The notes: generated from the sequence alone by a model not told the origin. Numbered from the stretch's first letter, positions 1-8,791 are shown. The stretch is DNA of 18,754 nucleotides from Gammaproteobacteria bacterium (GCA_003162555.1 PMNQ01000150.1:1-18754), one strand, 5' to 3'. A program made the numbers and translations.

Positions 1-474
1 ACCGACGATCGCATCCGCAAGCTCTATCGCTCCTACCTGCAGGACGGCGGGCGGCGCATCGCGCGTCATCGCGGCAAGTCGCCGCAGCAGGCCGCGTTCT
101 TCCTGCGCACCGCCCGCCTGCGTCACGAAGCGGGCGCGCTGGCCGGGCTGTGCTGTCTGGTCGGCGCGCTCGAAGCGCGGCCGGCCGGTCCGGCCGCGCC
201 GCCGCTGGCCAGCGTGGCGCGTGCTGCCGCGCTCTGCCAGGCCTACGACGTGTACCGGGCAATCGTCAACGCGCCGGGCATCGGCTTCGAGCATGCGGTG
301 CTGCTGGTGAACGCGCTGGCGCGCGGCAACGAACTCGCGCTCGGCAACTGTCACGGGTGCGGCGCGCTGCTGGTGGTCGATGCGCTGGCCCTGCGTCCGG
401 CGCGCTGCGCCGTGTGCGCCGAGGCCGATCCACGCCGGCTGACCGCCTGCAGCATCGCTCGAAGCCCGCGCTAG
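1..474 (+). CDS. flhC: Flagellar transcriptional activator FlhC (3' part, 5' end outside window)
   Basis: FlhC pairs with FlhD in the FlhD4C2 complex, which switches on class II flagellar operons by recruiting sigma70 RNA polymerase. The reading frame is open from base 1 to a TAG at 472-474, giving 157 residues of a protein usually near 190, so about 30 N-terminal residues are missing. The fragment opens with RIRKLYRSY, which matches the RLIKLYKEL segment of enteric FlhC. It ends with a four-cysteine zinc site, C117-x2-C120 and C136-x2-C139 of the fragment (CHGC and CAVC), placed as in E. coli FlhC after a helix resembling its ALTRAW...VESGLLQL stretch. The tail after the zinc site is short. 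flhD would be expected just upstream, outside the window. The gene indicates a flagellated host using the FlhDC hierarchy. Identity rests on remembered family sequence, not on a search. Confidence 0.85.
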   Translation, partial: TDDRIRKLYRSYLQDGGRRIARHRGKSPQQAAFFLRTARLRHEAGALAGLCCLVGALEARPAGPAAPPLASVARAAALCQAYDVYRAIVNAPGIGFEHAVLLVNALARGNELALGNCHGCGALLVVDALALRPARCAVCAEADPRRLTACSIARSPR

Positions 475-494
475 GAGCCCGTAGCTAGGAGCCC
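470..494 (+). repeat. Short direct repeat at the flhC stop codon
   Basis: The 11-mer GCTAGGAGCCC occurs at 470-480 and again at 484-494, a 14-base period. The first copy contains the flhC TAG stop. It is too short to call a transposon end or a site-specific element. A related CGCTAGGAGCG occurs at the tamB 3' end (7169-7179). Confidence 0.4.
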
Positions 495-539
495 ACGCTC
501 GGCCAACTGATAATATCGGGCCATGCAGGCAGCGGCCCG

Positions 540-1463
540 ATGACGGCGGAGCAGGACGGGAATCCATTTTCGGGCGCCTGGCTGGAACGCCGTGCGCAGG
601 CCCGCGAGGCCGGAGACTGGGCCGCGCAGGCGCTGGCGGAGGCGGACACGCTGTTCCTGGTGGCCAGCGGCACGCGCCACCTGGTGCGGCGCGGCGCTGC
701 GACCGCGATCGCTTTTCTCGACGCCACCCACCCGTTGGTGCGCGCAGCGAGTCCGGCGCAGCTGCTGTTGCTCGGCTGGTTCGAGCAGCGGCGCTGCGTG
801 CTGCTCGAGGCCCTGCCCGGCAGCAGCGACTACCCGGACGGTACGCAATTCGAAGAACTGCGCCCGCTGCTCACCGAACTGCCCGAGCCGCAGGCCGCGC
901 TGCTGATCTGCGCCCGCGCGCTGCAGATCTGGCGTGAACGTCATCGGCACTGCGGAGCCTGCGGCGCGCCGACCGCGCCGCGCCAGGCCGGACACTGCCT
1001 GCGCTGCACCAGCAGCGAATGTGGCGCCGAGTTCTTTCCGCGGCTCGATCCGGCCGTGATCGTGCTGGTGAGCGATGGCGAGCACGCACTGCTCGGGCGC
1101 CAGGCCGCGTGGCCGGCCGGGCGTTACTCGACGCTGGCGGGTTTTGTGGAGCCGGGCGAAAGTCTGGAAGACACGGTGGTGCGCGAAGTACGCGAGGAAA
1201 CCGGCGTGCACGCCAGCGCCGTCCGCTACTACGCCTCGCAACCCTGGCCCTTCCCCGCCTCGCTGATGCTCGGATTCCATGCCACGGCAAATCGTGGCGA
1301 GCCGCTGCAGCTCGATGGCGAACTGGAGGACGCGCGCTGGTTCAGCGCGGCGGAACTGGCGCGCAACGGCGCGCTGCTGCCGCCCGCTTATACGATCGCG
1401 CGGCGGCTGATCGACGCCTGGTACCGGCGCACCACCGGCACGGCGCTCGCGCCGTGCGCCTGA
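540..1463 (+). CDS. nudC: NAD(H) pyrophosphatase NudC (Nudix hydrolase)
   Basis: This enzyme hydrolyses NADH/NAD+ to NMN(H) and AMP, and in E. coli it also removes NAD caps from RNA. The 307-residue product carries all NudC hallmarks. There is an N-terminal family domain, then a zinc ribbon with C138, C141, C156 and C161 whose 18- and 5-residue spacings equal those of the E. coli enzyme. The Nudix box is intact from G201 to V223 (E207, R215-E216, E219-E220). It is followed by SQPWPFP at 233-239, the motif that separates NADH pyrophosphatases from other Nudix enzymes. It is longer than E. coli NudC (257), like many proteobacterial forms. The ATG at 540 is the first start in frame and has no strong Shine-Dalgarno; it overlaps the TGA of a six-codon mini-ORF at 523-543. 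tamA begins 11 bases after the stop, so cotranscription is likely. Confidence 0.93.
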   Translation: MTAEQDGNPFSGAWLERRAQAREAGDWAAQALAEADTLFLVASGTRHLVRRGAATAIAFLDATHPLVRAASPAQLLLLGWFEQRRCVLLEALPGSSDYPDGTQFEELRPLLTELPEPQAALLICARALQIWRERHRHCGACGAPTAPRQAGHCLRCTSSECGAEFFPRLDPAVIVLVSDGEHALLGRQAAWPAGRYSTLAGFVEPGESLEDTVVREVREETGVHASAVRYYASQPWPFPASLMLGFHATANRGEPLQLDGELEDARWFSAAELARNGALLPPAYTIARRLIDAWYRRTTGTALAPCA

Positions 1464-1474
1464 AGCCCGGAACC

Positions 1475-3406
1475 ATGCCGGTACCGCTCACTCAAAGTCT
1501 GGTGAAACGCAGCTGCCGCAACCGCCCCGCATACGAGCGCATCTGGTTGCCACTGGCGGCCGTGTTATTGCTGGCGCGGCCGGCCGCGGCCGAGATCCGC
1601 GTCGAGGTCAATGGTGTCGACAGCGACCTGCGCCGCAATGTACTCGCACTGCTCAGCCTCGAGCGCTACAAGGACCGCGACCGGATCGAGCCCGACGCGG
1701 TCGCGCGCCTGTTCCGGCGCGTCGACGGTGAAGTGCGCGACGCGCTGCGCCCTTTCGGCTACTACGAACCGGTGATCAAGTCGACCCTGACACCCGAGGA
1801 CCAGCAGCACAACTGGCGCGTGCAGATCGAAATCAAGCTGGGCGAGCCGGTGCTGATCGACAACGTCAGCATCAGCATCCGCGGCGCCGGCGCCAATGAT
1901 CCGGTGTTCGAGCATGTCGCCGCCGGCAACGCGCTAATCAAGGGCGCGCGGCTCGAGCACTCGGCCTATGAAAAGGTGAAGACCGACCTGCAGTCGGCGG
2001 CCGCGACTTTCGGCTACCTCGATGCGCGCCTGCTGCGCAACGAGCTGCAGGTCGATCCGGCCGCGCACCGCGCCAACGTGGTGCTCGAACTGGAAACCGG
2101 CGATCGCTACCGGTTCGGCGCCACCACCATCACCCAGGGAGCGATCCGCGACGCGCAGATCCGCCGCTACCTGCGCTATCACGAGGGCGAACCCTATGAC
2201 GCCAGCAAGCTGTTGCGCACGCAGTTCGCGCTCGATGACAGCCAGTTCTTTTCCAGCGTCGATCTGCTGCCCGGCCAGCGTGACCCGGCGACGCATATCG
2301 TGCCGATCCAGATCACCGCCGTTGCGGCACGCAACAGCTACGGTTTCGGCGCCGGCTACGGCACCGATACCGGCGCGCGCGGCACCATCAGCTGGCTCAA
2401 TCCGCGCATCAACGACCGCGGCCACCGCATGCGCGTCACACTGCAGCTCTCGCAGACCACGCAGAACGTCAACGCCCGCTACGACGTACCGTTCGGCGAC
2501 CCGGTGCTGGAGAAGATGTCGCTCCAGTTCGTCGACCAGACCCAGCAGATAGGCAGCAATGTCTACACTCAGACCGTATTGCCCGCGCCAGTAGCCCCGG
2601 ATACCGGCTTTTCAGTCAGCAGCGCCGAGATCAACACCCGCGAGGTATCGGTCACGCCCAGCATCAGCGTCAGCACCGGTCGCTGGCAGCGGGTGTTCGC
2701 CGCCAAGTTCGCGCACGATGTCACCAGCGACGCCATCGACAACCGCAAGGTCGACAATCTGGTGGTGCCGAGCATCATCATTGCCGCGATACCCGAAGGC
2801 TACCTGGGCGAAGAGCTGTTCTCGCGCTCGCTGTACGCGCAGCTCGACGGCTCGGTCAACGCGCTCGGCGCCAAGGCCAACTTCCTGCGCCTCGACGTAC
2901 GCTCGGAACAGGTGTTCAACCTCGGCAGGGTCTGGCATCTGCTGTTGCGCGGCGAAGTCGGCGTCAGCGCCGTGCACAATTTCGACGAACTGCCCGCCGC
3001 CTATCGCTTCTTCGCCGGCGGTGACCGCAGCGTACGTGGCTTCGGCTACGACGATCTGTCACCGCTCCGTACCGTGGAACAGAGTGGCGTCGACGCAAGC
3101 GGGCCCAACCAGGGCAATCCCTTCGACCGCTTCGTTTCGCAGCGCATTGGCGGCCGCCATCTGCTCACCGGCACGGTCGAGTTCGAGCGCGACCTGCCGC
3201 GCAATCTGGGTGTGGCGGCGTTCTCCGATTTCGGCAACGCGCTCGACCGCCTCGACGACAAGCTGGCGATCTCCGTGGGTGTGGGCTTCCGCTGGCGATT
3301 GCCGGTGGTCACCGTAGGCATCGACATCGCCAAGGCGCTGCACGCGCCCGGCTTCGACTCGCTCCCCGGCCCACGCCTGCACCTGAACATCTCGCCACGC
3401 CTGTAA
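1475..3406 (+). CDS. tamA: Outer-membrane translocation and assembly module protein TamA (Omp85 family)
   Basis: TamA is an outer-membrane beta-barrel with three periplasmic POTRA domains. With TamB it helps insert certain outer-membrane proteins and supports envelope lipid homeostasis. The 643-residue product (E. coli 577) has a signal peptide with hydrophobic core LPLAAVLLL and probable cleavage after A39 (PAAA|EIRV). POTRA-like segments follow, including FGYYEPV and FGYLDARL. The C-terminal barrel holds the loop-6 motif FFAGGDRSVRGFGY with R521-G522-F523. The end, LHLNISPRL, resembles the IGLGPEL end of E. coli TamA. Frame openness extends back into nudC, but the ATG at 1475 is the first sensible start. 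A GTG at 1502 would give a more compact signal peptide and cannot be excluded. The stop overlaps the tamB start as TAATG, which implies translational coupling. Confidence 0.93.
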   Translation: MPVPLTQSLVKRSCRNRPAYERIWLPLAAVLLLARPAAAEIRVEVNGVDSDLRRNVLALLSLERYKDRDRIEPDAVARLFRRVDGEVRDALRPFGYYEPVIKSTLTPEDQQHNWRVQIEIKLGEPVLIDNVSISIRGAGANDPVFEHVAAGNALIKGARLEHSAYEKVKTDLQSAAATFGYLDARLLRNELQVDPAAHRANVVLELETGDRYRFGATTITQGAIRDAQIRRYLRYHEGEPYDASKLLRTQFALDDSQFFSSVDLLPGQRDPATHIVPIQITAVAARNSYGFGAGYGTDTGARGTISWLNPRINDRGHRMRVTLQLSQTTQNVNARYDVPFGDPVLEKMSLQFVDQTQQIGSNVYTQTVLPAPVAPDTGFSVSSAEINTREVSVTPSISVSTGRWQRVFAAKFAHDVTSDAIDNRKVDNLVVPSIIIAAIPEGYLGEELFSRSLYAQLDGSVNALGAKANFLRLDVRSEQVFNLGRVWHLLLRGEVGVSAVHNFDELPAAYRFFAGGDRSVRGFGYDDLSPLRTVEQSGVDASGPNQGNPFDRFVSQRIGGRHLLTGTVEFERDLPRNLGVAAFSDFGNALDRLDDKLAISVGVGFRWRLPVVTVGIDIAKALHAPGFDSLPGPRLHLNISPRL

Positions 3407-6400
3407 TGCGCCGCCTGCTGCACACCTCGTGGATCTCGCTGCTGGCGCTGGCGCTGCTGGCCGGCGGCGCCATCTACTACGTGGGCTGGACACCGGGCGG
3501 ACTTCAGCGGCTGGTGTCACTGTCGAACCGGCGGCTCGGACACGTCACGCTGCAGATCAGCGGCGCACGCGGCACGCTGCACGGCGGCGTACACATCGAC
3601 CGGCTGGAAGTCGATCACCAGCGCGTGCAGATCATCGCCACCGGCATCGACGGGCGCGTCGCGCTGCTGCCGCTGTTGTGGCAGACGATTCGGGTCGCGC
3701 ACCTGAATATCGCCAGCGTGCAGATCCACGTGCTGCCGCATCCGCAGTCGAGCGGCGCGCCCTGGCAGCCGCATTTCCTCATCGGCCTGCTCAACATCCA
3801 GGCCGAGGATCTGCACGTCGCGCATGCCGAGCTGATCTCGCCCAGCGGCGTCAGCCTCACGGCCGACCGGTTGCACGCGGTAGCGCAGGTCGGCACGAAC
3901 GAAATCCGCGTCTTCGAAAGCACGATGCTGTACGCCGGCTTCGAGGTTCGCAGCACCGGCGCGGTGCGCGCGGCCACGCCGATCCGGCTGCAGGGACAAA
4001 CGCGGCTGAGCATGAACGCCGAAGGCCAGCCACCATGGCTGGCCAACGCGCTGTTCGATGGCGATCTCGACCGGCTGCCAATCACCGGCGCACTGCTCGC
4101 GCCGTTCAATGCTGATTTCCACGGCGAGGCGCTTGCGCTCACTGCCGACTGGCACTGGCTGGGTGATTCGCAGGTGCGCGACCTGGACCTGCGCGCCTGG
4201 GGCCTGGGCAATGCGCTCGGTATCGTGCATGGCACCCTGCATCTGGTCGGCGACCGCAACGGCTTCGGCGCGCAGGGCGCGCTCGATCCGCCGGGACTGA
4301 AGGCCGGGCCGCTGGCGGTTAACTTCTTCGGCAAGTACGCGGCGCACGTGCTGGAGGTGTCGCGCGTCACCTTCCTGCATCGCGCCTCCGGCGCACAGCT
4401 CAGCGGCGCCGGCAGCATTGGCATCGAGACGGGCGGCCCGCGGCTCGATCTGCACGGTGACTGGCAGCAGGTGCGCTGGCCGCTGGCCACGGCCGATGCC
4501 AACGTGCACAGCGGCGAGGGCAGCTACACGCTCACCGGCCTCAGGCCTTTCGCGCTGACAGCAAACGGCGCGCTGCAGGTGCTCACGTTGCCGGCAATGC
4601 GATTCAACGCCAGCGGCCACATCGAACACAATGGCCTCGATATTCCAGAGCTGGCGCTCGAAGCCTTCGGCGGCCACGCACAGCTGCGTGCCGATGCGCA
4701 GTGGACGCCGCTCGAGCGATGGTCGATTGACGGTTCAATGCGCGGCCTGAACGTCTCCGCGTTGCGGGCTGGCTTCAATGGGCATCTTGACTTCAATGTC
4801 AGCGCAGTAGGCCAGGGTTTTGGTGCGGGCGGCGAGCTGCAGGCGAAATTCACGGCACTGGGTGGCAACGTGCGCGGTCAGCGGGCCAGCGGCCGCGCCG
4901 GCATTGCACTGAGCGGCGATGACTGGCTGCTGCAGCAGGTGCAGCTGCAGCTCGGCGCCACGCATCTGGAGGCGGACGGGCGCCTGGGCGAGCACCCGGA
5001 CCTGCGCTTCGCGATTGACGCCAGCGACCTGGCGCTGCTGCACAACGGCGCCCGTGGACAGCTGCGCGCCACCGGGCACTACCGGAGCGATGAGCGCAAC
5101 CCGTTGCTGCAGGCGCGCGTCAGCGGCACCGCGCTCGAGTACGAAGGGATGCGTCTGCAGGCAGTGAATGCCGACATTGATTTTGAACCGCAGGGCAACG
5201 GCCGCGCGGATATCAACCTGCAGCTCGATCAGTTCAGCGACGGCGCACGCCGCATCGCGCACTTGGGATTGACGACCGCCGGCACCACCGCCGCGCATCG
5301 CTACAATTTCGAGCTGCGCGCGCCGCCATACCGCGTGCAGGCAGGCGGCGCGGCGCAGTACGCCGACGGCGTGTGGCGCGCCGGCATCGACGCGTTCACG
5401 GCCGGCGACGGCGCTGCGCTGCACCTGTCGCTGGCCGCACCGGCCACGCTGGTGGCCGCGCTGGCCGGCGAGCCGCTGCAGCTCAGCAATTTCTGCCTGC
5501 AGGATACGCAGGCCACGCTATGCGCCGCGCTGTCGCGGCAGGACGGGCGCAGCCAGGTGAGCGTGCATGCCGCCAACGTGCCGCTGCACACGCTGACCGC
5601 TGGCCTGGGGAGCGAAACCGAGTTCGACGGTCGCGTGTCACTCGATGCGCAGGCGGAAGCGGCTGGCGATGCACCGTGGAACGGTTCGGTCACCGGCACG
5701 CTTGCCGATGCGTCGCTGCGCCATCACCTCAGCAGCGGCCGCATTGAATCCTTCAGTCTCGGCACCGGCAACGTGCAGGCAAAGATGGATGTGGGCGGAC
5801 TCACGGCCAGCGTCGGGCTCGACGCTGGCGCGGGCGGCAACATCACCGGGCATCTCGAAGCGCGCAACGACGGCGGCGCGCTGCACGACTGGCCGCTGAG
5901 CGGCGAAGTGCGGCTGCAGACGCACTCGCTGGGCTTCATCGACTCCTACGTCGCGCAGGTCGATCGCGTCAGCGGCCAGCTCGATGCCAATCTCGCGCTG
6001 ACCGGCACGCTGGCTGCGCTGGGTCTCAATGGCGATCTCAAGCTGACCGGCGCCGAGGTCGACGCATATCAGATCAACCTGTCGCTGCGCGAACTGAACT
6101 TCGAGGCGCGCCTCAGGGACTCGGTGCTGCAGCTCAACGGCAGCACGCGCGCCGGCGCCGACGGCCACGCGCAGTTCGATGGCGAACTCGCCTGGCGCGA
6201 TTTGCTGCCCTACGGACAGCTCCATCTGAGCGGCGAGAACCTGCGCGTGATCAACATACCCGAGGCGCGCGTGCAGGCATCGCCCGACGTGCGCATGAAA
6301 TTCGCCGGCCGGCGCATCGACGTGACCGGCACTGTCACCCTGCCCTACGCCAGGCTCCAGCGCCCGGACCAGCTCACCAATGCGGTGCGCGCCTCGGGCG

Positions 6401-7155
6401 ACGAGATCATCGTGTCCGTCGACCAGCCGCCGCCCGGCGAGAGCTTTCACGTGTTCAGCGACCTGACGCTGGTGCTCGGCGAGCGCGTCACCATCGACAC
6501 GCTCGGCCTGGTCGGGCGCCTGAGCGGGAGCCTGCGCACCGTGGCCGATGACTCGGGCTTCAATCGCGGCACCGGCGAGCTGCAGGTCGAGGAAGGCAAG
6601 TACACGGCCTACGGGCGCAAGCTCGACATCGAGCGCGGCAAGCTGCAGTTCAAGAACGGCCCGCTGAACGATCCGGTGATCGACCTGCGCGCCATCAAGA
6701 AGTTTCCCGACATCACCGCCGGCGTCAACGTGCGCGGCACGCTGCGTGCGCCGCGCATGACGTTCTTCTCCGATCCGTCGGTGTCGCAATCACAGATCGT
6801 ATCGCTGCTGCTCGCCGGCGGTTCGCTTGAAAGCGTGCAGAACAACACCGATCCGTCGCAGCGCAGCACCGAAGCGCGCAACAACATGCTGCTGCAGGGT
6901 AGCGCGCTGCTGTTCCAGCAGTTCGGCGGCAAAGTCGGTCTCGACGACGTCAGCGTCGAATCCGGCCTCAACAATGACACGTCGCTGGTGCTGGGCCGCT
7001 ACCTGTCGCCGCGCCTGTACGTCAGCTACGGCATCAGCCTGGCCGAGGCGATCAACACCATCAAGATGCGTTACACGATCGGCGATCACTGGACCATCAA
7101 GACCGAGGCCGGCACCACACGCAGCGCCGATCTGGTCTACACCATCGAACACTAG
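3406..7155 (+). CDS. tamB: Translocation and assembly module protein TamB (AsmA-like, DUF490)
   Basis: TamB is a very long beta-taco protein anchored in the inner membrane and spanning the periplasm to TamA. It is related to AsmA-like bridge proteins thought to carry phospholipids to the outer membrane. The 1249 residues (E. coli 1259) begin with an uncleaved signal anchor, SLLALALLAGGAIYYVGW at about 11-28. A long run of repetitive amphipathic beta segments rich in L, G, D and N follows. The C-terminal TamB/DUF490 domain covers roughly 900-1249 and includes GRLSGSLRT, GTGELQVEEGKYTAYGRKLDIERG and RYLSPRLYVSYGISL. The ATG shares its first base with the tamA stop, so the order nudC-tamA-tamB looks like one transcript. 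No frameshift is seen along the whole length. The 3' end is convergent with the TMEM175 gene, 14 bases away. Confidence 0.93.
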   Translation: MRRLLHTSWISLLALALLAGGAIYYVGWTPGGLQRLVSLSNRRLGHVTLQISGARGTLHGGVHIDRLEVDHQRVQIIATGIDGRVALLPLLWQTIRVAHLNIASVQIHVLPHPQSSGAPWQPHFLIGLLNIQAEDLHVAHAELISPSGVSLTADRLHAVAQVGTNEIRVFESTMLYAGFEVRSTGAVRAATPIRLQGQTRLSMNAEGQPPWLANALFDGDLDRLPITGALLAPFNADFHGEALALTADWHWLGDSQVRDLDLRAWGLGNALGIVHGTLHLVGDRNGFGAQGALDPPGLKAGPLAVNFFGKYAAHVLEVSRVTFLHRASGAQLSGAGSIGIETGGPRLDLHGDWQQVRWPLATADANVHSGEGSYTLTGLRPFALTANGALQVLTLPAMRFNASGHIEHNGLDIPELALEAFGGHAQLRADAQWTPLERWSIDGSMRGLNVSALRAGFNGHLDFNVSAVGQGFGAGGELQAKFTALGGNVRGQRASGRAGIALSGDDWLLQQVQLQLGATHLEADGRLGEHPDLRFAIDASDLALLHNGARGQLRATGHYRSDERNPLLQARVSGTALEYEGMRLQAVNADIDFEPQGNGRADINLQLDQFSDGARRIAHLGLTTAGTTAAHRYNFELRAPPYRVQAGGAAQYADGVWRAGIDAFTAGDGAALHLSLAAPATLVAALAGEPLQLSNFCLQDTQATLCAALSRQDGRSQVSVHAANVPLHTLTAGLGSETEFDGRVSLDAQAEAAGDAPWNGSVTGTLADASLRHHLSSGRIESFSLGTGNVQAKMDVGGLTASVGLDAGAGGNITGHLEARNDGGALHDWPLSGEVRLQTHSLGFIDSYVAQVDRVSGQLDANLALTGTLAALGLNGDLKLTGAEVDAYQINLSLRELNFEARLRDSVLQLNGSTRAGADGHAQFDGELAWRDLLPYGQLHLSGENLRVINIPEARVQASPDVRMKFAGRRIDVTGTVTLPYARLQRPDQLTNAVRASGDEIIVSVDQPPPGESFHVFSDLTLVLGERVTIDTLGLVGRLSGSLRTVADDSGFNRGTGELQVEEGKYTAYGRKLDIERGKLQFKNGPLNDPVIDLRAIKKFPDITAGVNVRGTLRAPRMTFFSDPSVSQSQIVSLLLAGGSLESVQNNTDPSQRSTEARNNMLLQGSALLFQQFGGKVGLDDVSVESGLNNDTSLVLGRYLSPRLYVSYGISLAEAINTIKMRYTIGDHWTIKTEAGTTRSADLVYTIEH

Positions 7156-7164
7156 GCGAGGTTC

Positions 7165-7181
7165 AAACGCTAGGAGCGTTT
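7165..7181. terminator. Possible small hairpin between convergent tamB and TMEM175 genes
   Basis: AAACGC at 7165-7170 and GCGTTT at 7176-7181 are perfect 6-base inverted arms around a 5-base loop (TAGGA). It lies 9 bases after the tamB stop and overlaps the stop and last codons of the minus-strand gene, the right place for a bidirectional terminator. The stem is short. On the plus strand only three T precede a C run, so intrinsic termination would be weak. Confidence 0.3.
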
Positions 7182-7754
7182 CCCCGCCAGCACCCGTTCC
7201 ACGCGCCGGTCGGGCACCAGCCAGATCACCGAGACGGTGGCGTACAGCAGCCCGGACAGCCACGGCAGCGCGAACGCCACGGCGATCGCGGTGGCGTAGA
7301 TGACCAGCGAAATGCGGCCTTTGAAATCCCTCCCCAGCGCCCGCGCCAGCAACGAGTCGCGCGCATGGCTGGCCAGCAGCACGCGCGTCATCACGTAGTA
7401 GGCAATCGCCGCACCGAGCAGCACCACACCGTAGACCGCGACCGGCGCGGCGGCGAAGTGGTTCTCGCCCATCCAGGCGGTGACGAACGGCACCAATGAC
7501 AGCCAGAACAGCAGGTGCAGATTGGCCCACAGCACCGGGCCGTTGACGTGCTCCACCAGCTGCCACAGGTGATGGTGATTGTTCCAGTAGATGCCGATGA
7601 ACACGTAGCTCATCAGGTAGCTGAGCAGCGTCGGCCACAACAGCCCCAGCGCTGCCAGCGTCGGCTCGTGCGGCACACGCAACTCCAGCACCATGATCGT
7701 GATGATGATCGCGAGCACGCCGTCGCTGAACGCCTCGAGCCGTGACTTCTTCAT
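7170..7754 (-). CDS. TMEM175-family (DUF1211) integral membrane protein, putative potassium channel
   Basis: The 194-residue product is almost entirely hydrophobic, with about six transmembrane helices. It begins MKKSRLEAFSDGVLAII, the defining TMEM175/DUF1211 signature: a conserved R followed by FSDG (here R5, F9-S10-D11-G12) at the start of helix 1. Other family-like features are the helix-2 region with YWNNHHHLW and a following hydrophobic helix pair. Bacterial relatives form tetrameric, weakly selective K+ channels; that activity is family knowledge, not shown here. The start at 7754 has an AAGGGA Shine-Dalgarno-like stretch six bases upstream. It is the last gene of a minus-strand series after the GNAT and GFA genes (24- and 23-base gaps) and ends against tamB. 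No link to the function of its neighbours is apparent. Confidence 0.85.
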   Translation of the reverse strand: MKKSRLEAFSDGVLAIIITIMVLELRVPHEPTLAALGLLWPTLLSYLMSYVFIGIYWNNHHHLWQLVEHVNGPVLWANLHLLFWLSLVPFVTAWMGENHFAAAPVAVYGVVLLGAAIAYYVMTRVLLASHARDSLLARALGRDFKGRISLVIYATAIAVAFALPWLSGLLYATVSVIWLVPDRRVERVLAGKRS

Positions 7755-7778
7755 GCTTTCCCTTTCATGCCTTGGCTT

Positions 7779-8345
7779 TCATGGCTTCCCCGCCAGCGGC
7801 AAACGCTCGCGCTGCGCCTGCCATTGCGCGCGCGTCTGCCCCCAGATGTCGACCATGTAGCCCAGGAACGGCGCCGGCAACCCGGTGCTGCGCAGCGGCG
7901 ACGAACCGAGCCGGCGCGCTACAGCTTGCGAACTCACGTTGTCCGGAGCGATCGCGTGAATGACTTCGGTCCAGCCGAGGTTCGCGAAAGCCCAGTCGAT
8001 GGCGGTGATCGCAGCTTCGGTGGCGTAGCCGCGTCCCCAGTAGCGCGGATGCACGCCCCAGCCCACTTCGGTTCCCGGCCAGCCTTCGGGACACCAGGGG
8101 CCGACGCGCCCCACCCACTCGCCGCTGTGCTTTTCGATTACTGAAAACATAGCGTAGCCATTCATCGTCCACGAGCCGACCATCGTGGCCAGGCTCCGCC
8201 ACACCGTGGGCCGCGGTTGCACGCCGCCCAGGTGCTGCGCCGCGCGCGGATCGGCCATGAAATCCGCCCAGGCATCGAGATCGGCCAGGCGCGGCTGGCG
8301 CAGGATCAGGCGCGCAGTGTCCAGATGCATGTCGGGATCGTACAT
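7779..8345 (-). CDS. GNAT family N-acetyltransferase (RimJ/RimL-like)
   Basis: The protein transfers acetyl from acetyl-CoA to an amino group of an unknown substrate. Its 188 residues fit the Acetyltransf_3 group. It opens with LDTARLILRQPRLADLDAW (residues 8-26), typical of RimJ/RimL/YdaF-like proteins. The pyrophosphate-binding motif A, RYWGRGYATEA, is at about 101-111, and the conserved APDNVSSQAVARRLG (motif B region, asparagine before S-S) is near 123-137. The frame is open further upstream, but the ATG at 8345 has AGGA eight bases before it and gives the normal family N-terminus. An internal ATG at 8330 is a less likely alternative. It lies 23 bases after the GFA gene and 24 before the TMEM175 gene, so the three are probably cotranscribed. 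Substrate not predictable. Confidence 0.87.
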   Translation of the reverse strand: MYDPDMHLDTARLILRQPRLADLDAWADFMADPRAAQHLGGVQPRPTVWRSLATMVGSWTMNGYAMFSVIEKHSGEWVGRVGPWCPEGWPGTEVGWGVHPRYWGRGYATEAAITAIDWAFANLGWTEVIHAIAPDNVSSQAVARRLGSSPLRSTGLPAPFLGYMVDIWGQTRAQWQAQRERLPLAGKP

Positions 8346-8368
8346 CGCAGCAATCCTGGAGCTCGCGC

Positions 8369-8791
8369 CTAGGGCCTGTTCACACTTGATACGTCGACGC
8401 GGCCGTGCCCGTCGGGAAATTGCTGTTCCCATTCGCGGCCATTGCAGGCGATCACGCGCATGCCGGTGACCGTGCCTTCATCCAGGCAGCGCGCGTTGAC
8501 GCTGTACCCATCCGGATGCGAGCGCGGCACATAGAATGATTTGATGCCGCACACCGGGCAGAACAGGTGGCGCGCAGTGCCGGTGTTGAACTGATAGTTG
8601 CGAAGCGTATCAGCGCCGCGCAGCAGCCGGAATTGCCCGGCTGGCACGATCAGGTGCAGGAATCCCGACTTGCTGCAGATCGAGCAGTTGCAATCCATGA
8701 CTTCGATCGCGGCCGGGGCCTGCACTTCGAAGCGGACGCCACCGCAATGACAGCCGCCGCGGTGCGTGATGTGATCGTCATTCTGGCTCAT
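8369..8791 (-). CDS. GFA/CENP-V family zinc-binding protein
   Basis: This is a member of the family named after the glutathione-dependent formaldehyde-activating enzyme Gfa, although most members have no proven activity. The 140-residue product has the full cysteine pattern: GGCHCGGVRF (C14, C16), CNCSICSKSGF (C34, C36, C39) and FCPVCGIKSFYVPRSHPDGYS (C78, C81). These build one structural and one more labile zinc site. Length and motif order match single-domain family members closely related to human CENP-V. The start at 8791 is the only reasonable one in frame. The gene is divergent from the CheD-like gene, with 86 bases between starts, and heads the minus-strand set with the GNAT and TMEM175 genes. 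A role in formaldehyde handling is possible but unsupported, since no formaldehyde dehydrogenase is nearby. Confidence 0.88.
   Translation of the reverse strand: MSQNDDHITHRGGCHCGGVRFEVQAPAAIEVMDCNCSICSKSGFLHLIVPAGQFRLLRGADTLRNYQFNTGTARHLFCPVCGIKSFYVPRSHPDGYSVNARCLDEGTVTGMRVIACNGREWEQQFPDGHGRVDVSSVNRP

Noticed and set aside
1019..1474. Upstream extension of the tamA frame inside nudC
   Set aside because: The extension is arginine-rich shadow sequence under the Nudix box. The signal peptide and TamA homology begin after the ATG at 1475.
3517..6789. Long minus-strand frames (about 380 codons each at 3517-4677 and 5638-6789) opposite tamB
   Set aside because: They have low-complexity composition and no motifs, and they are antisense to a continuous TamB protein, so they are treated as shadows.
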